A stretch of DNA of 64,000 nt, from positions 62,001-126,000 of the forward strand of contig NZ_JAASAG010000006.1 in assembly GCF_012726265.1 (NCBI RefSeq), read 5' to 3'. The notes below the pieces were generated by a model. It was not told where the DNA came from and made no database searches. It worked only from the letters and a program-made list of their open reading frames with translations. Of this stretch, positions 61,193-64,000 are shown in pieces (the stretch's first letter is position 1; the number at the start of each line of letters is the position of its first letter). Both the position numbers and the translations under genes were made by a program. Source of the DNA: Streptomyces sp. HNM0575. GTDB taxonomy: Bacteria > Actinomycetota > Actinomycetes > Streptomycetales > Streptomycetaceae.

Positions 61193-61793
61193 GGCGTTCT
61201 CCTCCCGAACGGCCGGGCTGCCGGCGCAGCGATCCCCGTAGCTTGTCCAGTGCTCGCCTGCGGGTCAGTGCCACGGTGCCACGGTGCAGACCGAGGATCT
61301 TCGCGGCCTGGTCGATCGTGTAGCCGTCCAGGTCGACGAGTACGACCACACCGGCCTGCCGCACCGTCAACTGCCGCAGCAGACGGACGGTTTCGAGCTC
61401 CGAGGCCCTGCGCTCCAGTCCCCCGTCGTCCCACTGAGCCCCCGCGGGCGGGGCACCGGGGCTCGCCGCGCCGCCCGAACCGCCGCCGCCGTCCCCCGCG
61501 AACTCGACGTCCGCGACGAGCACTTGGCGCCGCTCCTTGCGCCAGTTGTCGCGCACCACGCTCAGCAGGGACGAGAAGGCGTAGGCGTAGGGCTCGGGAT
61601 GGGAGAGGAACCTCTCGGGCCGCGCGGCCAGTTTGAGGTAGACCTCGTGCACGGCGTCCTCCGCCGACTGCCGAGTCCCGGAGAGCATGGCGGCCCGCCG
61701 GTAGAGCCGGTGCAGCAACTCGCAGAACACGTCGTCGAACGACGGGTCCGGAGAGCGTGCGTCCTTGCCGGTGGTGGTGGAAGAAGTGACCAC
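61182..61793 (-). CDS. ECF (extracytoplasmic function) sigma factor
   Basis: 203-aa RNA polymerase sigma factor. Region 2: FDDVFCELLHRLYRRAAMLSGTRQSAEDAVHEVYLKLAARP (about 18-57). A Gly-rich linker ~115 lies between the regions. Region 4: LRQLTVRQAGVVVLVDLDGYTIDQAAKILGLHRGTVALTRRRALDKL, with the DNA-reading helix. GTG 61793 start; upstream AGAGGA is 12 nt away. Overlaps the putative anti-sigma gene. The stimulus is unknown. Confidence 0.88.
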   Translation of the reverse strand: MVTSSTTTGKDARSPDPSFDDVFCELLHRLYRRAAMLSGTRQSAEDAVHEVYLKLAARPERFLSHPEPYAYAFSSLLSVVRDNWRKERRQVLVADVEFAGDGGGGSGGAASPGAPPAGAQWDDGGLERRASELETVRLLRQLTVRQAGVVVLVDLDGYTIDQAAKILGLHRGTVALTRRRALDKLRGSLRRQPGRSGGERHAC

Positions 61794-62106
61794 GTGGCCT
61801 GCGATCCTCTGTGGTGAGTGGCCTCTTGGCTGATGTGGAGATGTGGTGCGGCGCTGGTGCTGTGCGTTCGGGCCGTGCGTTCGCGCTGCGCGTCGTGGCT
61901 GCGGGTGCGCGTATCCGCACGCGTCCGCCGCCGCCCTTACGCCCTGCGCCGGCACGTCTGTCCCGGCCGTGGGGGATCGGCATGGACCGGGTCAAGCCGG
62001 TTCAGGTTGCCCAGCGAGGCCGGTGGGCCGCAAGTCCGGTTCGCGACTCCGGTCCCAAATCCGGTCGCAAGTCGGGTCCCGAGTCCGGTCGCAAGTCCGC
62101 AGGCCG
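61794..62106. other. Gene-free region upstream of the ECF sigma gene
   Basis: 313 bp. At 62040-62100 TCCGGTCGCAAGTC-type units repeat imperfectly about five times. The promoter of the sigma gene is expected here; no consensus site recognised. Confidence 0.5.
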
Positions 62107-62832
62107 TCAGCCGCCCCTGACGAGCAGCTCCATCTCGGTCTCCAGATTGCGGCGGGCCACGTGCTCCCAGCGCTCCTGACCGTACGGGGTACGGAACAGC
62201 CGCGGCAGGCCCAGGAGTTGACGCAGTACCTCGGCGCGTCCCTCCAGGAACGGACCGTCCGGTACGAAGTCGTACTCCTGACGTACCGCGGCAGCATACT
62301 GCGCGTACTCGCCGGGCGAACCCGCAAGCACGGCGAGGTCGGCGTCGCAGAGCAGCTCCCCGTTGAGGTCGCCGGGCGCCGGGTCGTGAGTGACGGTCAG
62401 CCGCACCAGCCGCGCCACCTCGTCGGTACGGGACCGCGGCACTCCGGCCTCGGGCAGGGCGCGTTCGGCGAGGGCGGCGCTGCGCTCCTCGTTCTCGCTG
62501 CGGTCGGGCCGGTAGACGGCGTCGTGGAACCAGGCCGCGAGCAGCACGGCGTCGACGTCGGCTCCGGGCGTGTGCGGGGCGAGTTCGTCTACGCGGTTGA
62601 GCACGTCCAGGAGATGGTCGACGGTGTGATAGCGGCGCTGCGGCTCCGACCACCGCTCGATCAGCTTCACGCCGTACGGATCGGGGTCCGGCTCGGGCTC
62701 GCCGTCGCGGGCGCTGACGAGCAGCGCGTTCCACCGGGAGAGCAGGCGGTCGTGAATCCGCCGGTCGCGGATCCGCCCCTCGGAACCGGGCGGCCCGGCG
62801 CCGCTCCCGGGGCCTTCGTCGGGCTCAGTCAT
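62107..62832 (-). CDS. HD-domain metal-dependent phosphohydrolase
   Basis: 241-aa cytoplasmic protein of the HD superfamily that coordinates metal to hydrolyse phosphate esters. Ligands: YHTVDHLLDVLNR (His near 70-72), LLAAWFHDAVYRPDRS (HD near 102-104) and LLCDADLAVLAG (Asp near 163). Length and motif order match small COG4339-like HD proteins that act on nucleotides. Basic C-terminus GRAEVLRQLLGLPRLFR. Alone between the sigma gene and the VOC gene; substrate unknown. Confidence 0.88.
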   Translation of the reverse strand: MTEPDEGPGSGAGPPGSEGRIRDRRIHDRLLSRWNALLVSARDGEPEPDPDPYGVKLIERWSEPQRRYHTVDHLLDVLNRVDELAPHTPGADVDAVLLAAWFHDAVYRPDRSENEERSAALAERALPEAGVPRSRTDEVARLVRLTVTHDPAPGDLNGELLCDADLAVLAGSPGEYAQYAAAVRQEYDFVPDGPFLEGRAEVLRQLLGLPRLFRTPYGQERWEHVARRNLETEMELLVRGG

Positions 62833-63031
62833 CGGATGTCTCGGTCGTCGTCATGGGCGCGATTGTCCCTTGTGACGCCGCATGTGCCGTAGGGGTGGTC
62901 GAACGGGGGCGGGAACCGACGGCCGCCGAGGCCTTCCGGGACCGTGACCAGCGAGGATCCCCCGCGGAGCGCGCGAGGCGTCCTCGACGGTGCGCCTCGC
63001 GCGAGCGACCGCCCGGCGTCCGTGCCGGCGG

Positions 63032-63823
63032 CTACATGGACGGTTTGAGGACCACGAAGTCCGCGCCGAACGGATCGAGGCAGACCGCCATGCGTCCGAC
63101 GCCCTCCGCGTCCTCCGGGCCCATGACCACATTGCCCCCGAGCTCGGTCACCCTCGCGATGGTCGCGTCGCAGTCGGTGGTGTGGAAGACCGGGTGCCAG
63201 AAGGGCTTGCCCCCGGCCAGGGCGAGGGCCTCGGGCGGGACCTCCATCAGACCGCCGTGCATCCGCTCCTGCGGGGCGCCTGCCGGGCCGAGGATCGTGT
63301 ACGTGCCGCCCTGGTCGCCGGGCATCGGCATGTCCGTGAACTCCCAGCCGTACAGCCCCTTGTAGAACTCCTTCGCACGGGCGGCGTCCGTCGTGTACAG
63401 CTCCACCCACATCAGCGAGCCGGGCTCGTCGACGACCTCCAGGCCCGCCGTCTTGCCCGGCTGCCAGGCGGCGAACTGGGCGCCCTGCGGATCGGTGAAC
63501 TGCGCCATCCGTCCCTGGTCGTTGACGTCGAAGGGGTCGACGCGGACCGAGCCTCCCGCCTGGCGGACCGTCGAGGACGCGGCCTCCAGATCGGGCGTGC
63601 TGAAGTAGATCATCCAGGCCGGGCGGGCGCCCTCGTCAAGCGGGCCGAGAGCGGCCACGGAGCGGCCCTCGGACTTGAAGAAGCCGAACTCCTCCTCGCC
63701 CGAACCGAAGGGCTGGAACGTCCAGCCGAACACCCCGCCGTAGAACGTCTTCGCGGCAGCCGAGTCCCGCACGCCGAGGTCGAGCCAGCACGGGGAGCCC
63801 ACGGAATAGTCAGTGGTGATCAT
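63032..63823 (-). CDS. Two-domain VOC (glyoxalase/bleomycin-resistance fold) protein
   Basis: 263-aa protein made of two VOC modules, residues 8-118 and 135-260, each with the F-Y-x-G-x-x-G-W-x-F motif (FYGGVFGWTF, FYKGLYGWEF) and the QFTDPQGAQFAAW / CLDPFGADFVVL closing strand. ATG 63823 with GGGAA upstream. VOC proteins bind a metal and either isomerise, cleave or sequester small molecules such as antibiotics; specific function unknown. Confidence 0.9.
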   Translation of the reverse strand: MITTDYSVGSPCWLDLGVRDSAAAKTFYGGVFGWTFQPFGSGEEEFGFFKSEGRSVAALGPLDEGARPAWMIYFSTPDLEAASSTVRQAGGSVRVDPFDVNDQGRMAQFTDPQGAQFAAWQPGKTAGLEVVDEPGSLMWVELYTTDAARAKEFYKGLYGWEFTDMPMPGDQGGTYTILGPAGAPQERMHGGLMEVPPEALALAGGKPFWHPVFHTTDCDATIARVTELGGNVVMGPEDAEGVGRMAVCLDPFGADFVVLKPSM

Positions 63824-64000
63824 GGTGATTCCCTTCGGAGGTCCGCACGATGACGGCTGACAGGAATCAGGCTCCCACCGCCCACTGACAATCGCTCGCC
63901 GAGCGAACGGGGCCCCCTTCGCTCGGGGCCCCCGCCGCCCCTCGGCCCGGCACCCAACCGCCCGGACCCGCCGGGGACCGGGCCGCCCGGCGGCCCCGCT
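63824..64000. other. Window-end region upstream of the VOC gene
   Basis: 177 bp; GC-rich, with GGGGCCCC-type inverted stretches near 63910-63930. No gene begins here within the window. Confidence 0.4.

Overview
The window is chromosomal DNA from a Streptomyces-type actinomycete. Evidence: very high GC with strong third-position GC bias, GTG and TTG starts, rare TTA codons, and actinomycete families (CdgB-type diguanylate cyclase, LAETG-anchored protein, DUF3263, TerD, fused SecDF). The order cdgB - CBM protein - sugar kinase - nagA - nagK - sugar-binding lipoprotein - DUF3263 - otsB - otsA - gpgS - thrC - sulfur carrier - csp - groEL, followed further on by murR/murQ, matches from memory the SCO4281-SCO4308 neighbourhood of S. 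coelicolor. The first ~25 kb is more accessory.

Left part (1-25 kb): a truncated MFS exporter at the edge. Next comes a four-gene minus-strand cluster: a WXG100-like protein, a 731-aa partner with a TTA codon, a lipoprotein and a frameshifted pentapeptide-repeat membrane protein. It is followed by a CorA-like membrane protein (also with a TTA codon) coupled to a glycerophosphodiesterase, and a tightly overlapping DUF4331 - TPR - NicO operon that looks like a surface metal-handling unit. Then come a secreted protein, a methyltransferase, an SRAP/HMCES DNA-protein crosslink protein, an LAETG surface protein, DUF488 with a broken cupin gene, a family 5 uracil-DNA glycosylase, a GH25 lysozyme, a cupin, a pentapeptide protein and a small unknown.

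Middle (25-44 kb): TerD, the ribosome-rescue hydrolase ArfB and a flavin reductase lead into cdgB, whose upstream region carries a BldD-box-like site and a Crp-like palindrome. Amino-sugar catabolism follows (pfkB-type kinase, nagA, nagK, and a divergent Tat lipoprotein), with two DasR-type dre sites in the divergent region. The trehalose / glucosylglycerate block (otsB, otsA, gpgS) follows. Threonine synthase and a ThiS/CysO-like sulfur carrier form an overlapping pair behind a well-formed SAM-I riboswitch. A cold-shock protein with a long structured leader and groEL with two CIRCE operators complete this section.

Right part (44-64 kb): fused SecDF with a 7-bp tandem array and a small membrane protein behind it; an IclR regulator divergent from an MHS-family transporter; an MFS exporter; a streptogramin-lyase-like propeller protein beside an internally deleted ABC-F resistance ATPase and a TetR regulator with an operator-like palindrome. 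The murR-murQ-murP set takes up and breaks down N-acetylmuramic acid and probably starts with a leaderless murR mRNA. Small proteins, a TIGR03086 protein, an ECF sigma factor with an overlapping putative anti-sigma factor, an HD hydrolase and a two-domain VOC protein finish the window.

Cell-wall sugar recycling is a recurring theme (nagKA with DasR sites, murRQP, GH25). No tRNA, rRNA, CRISPR array, complete IS element or prophage was seen.
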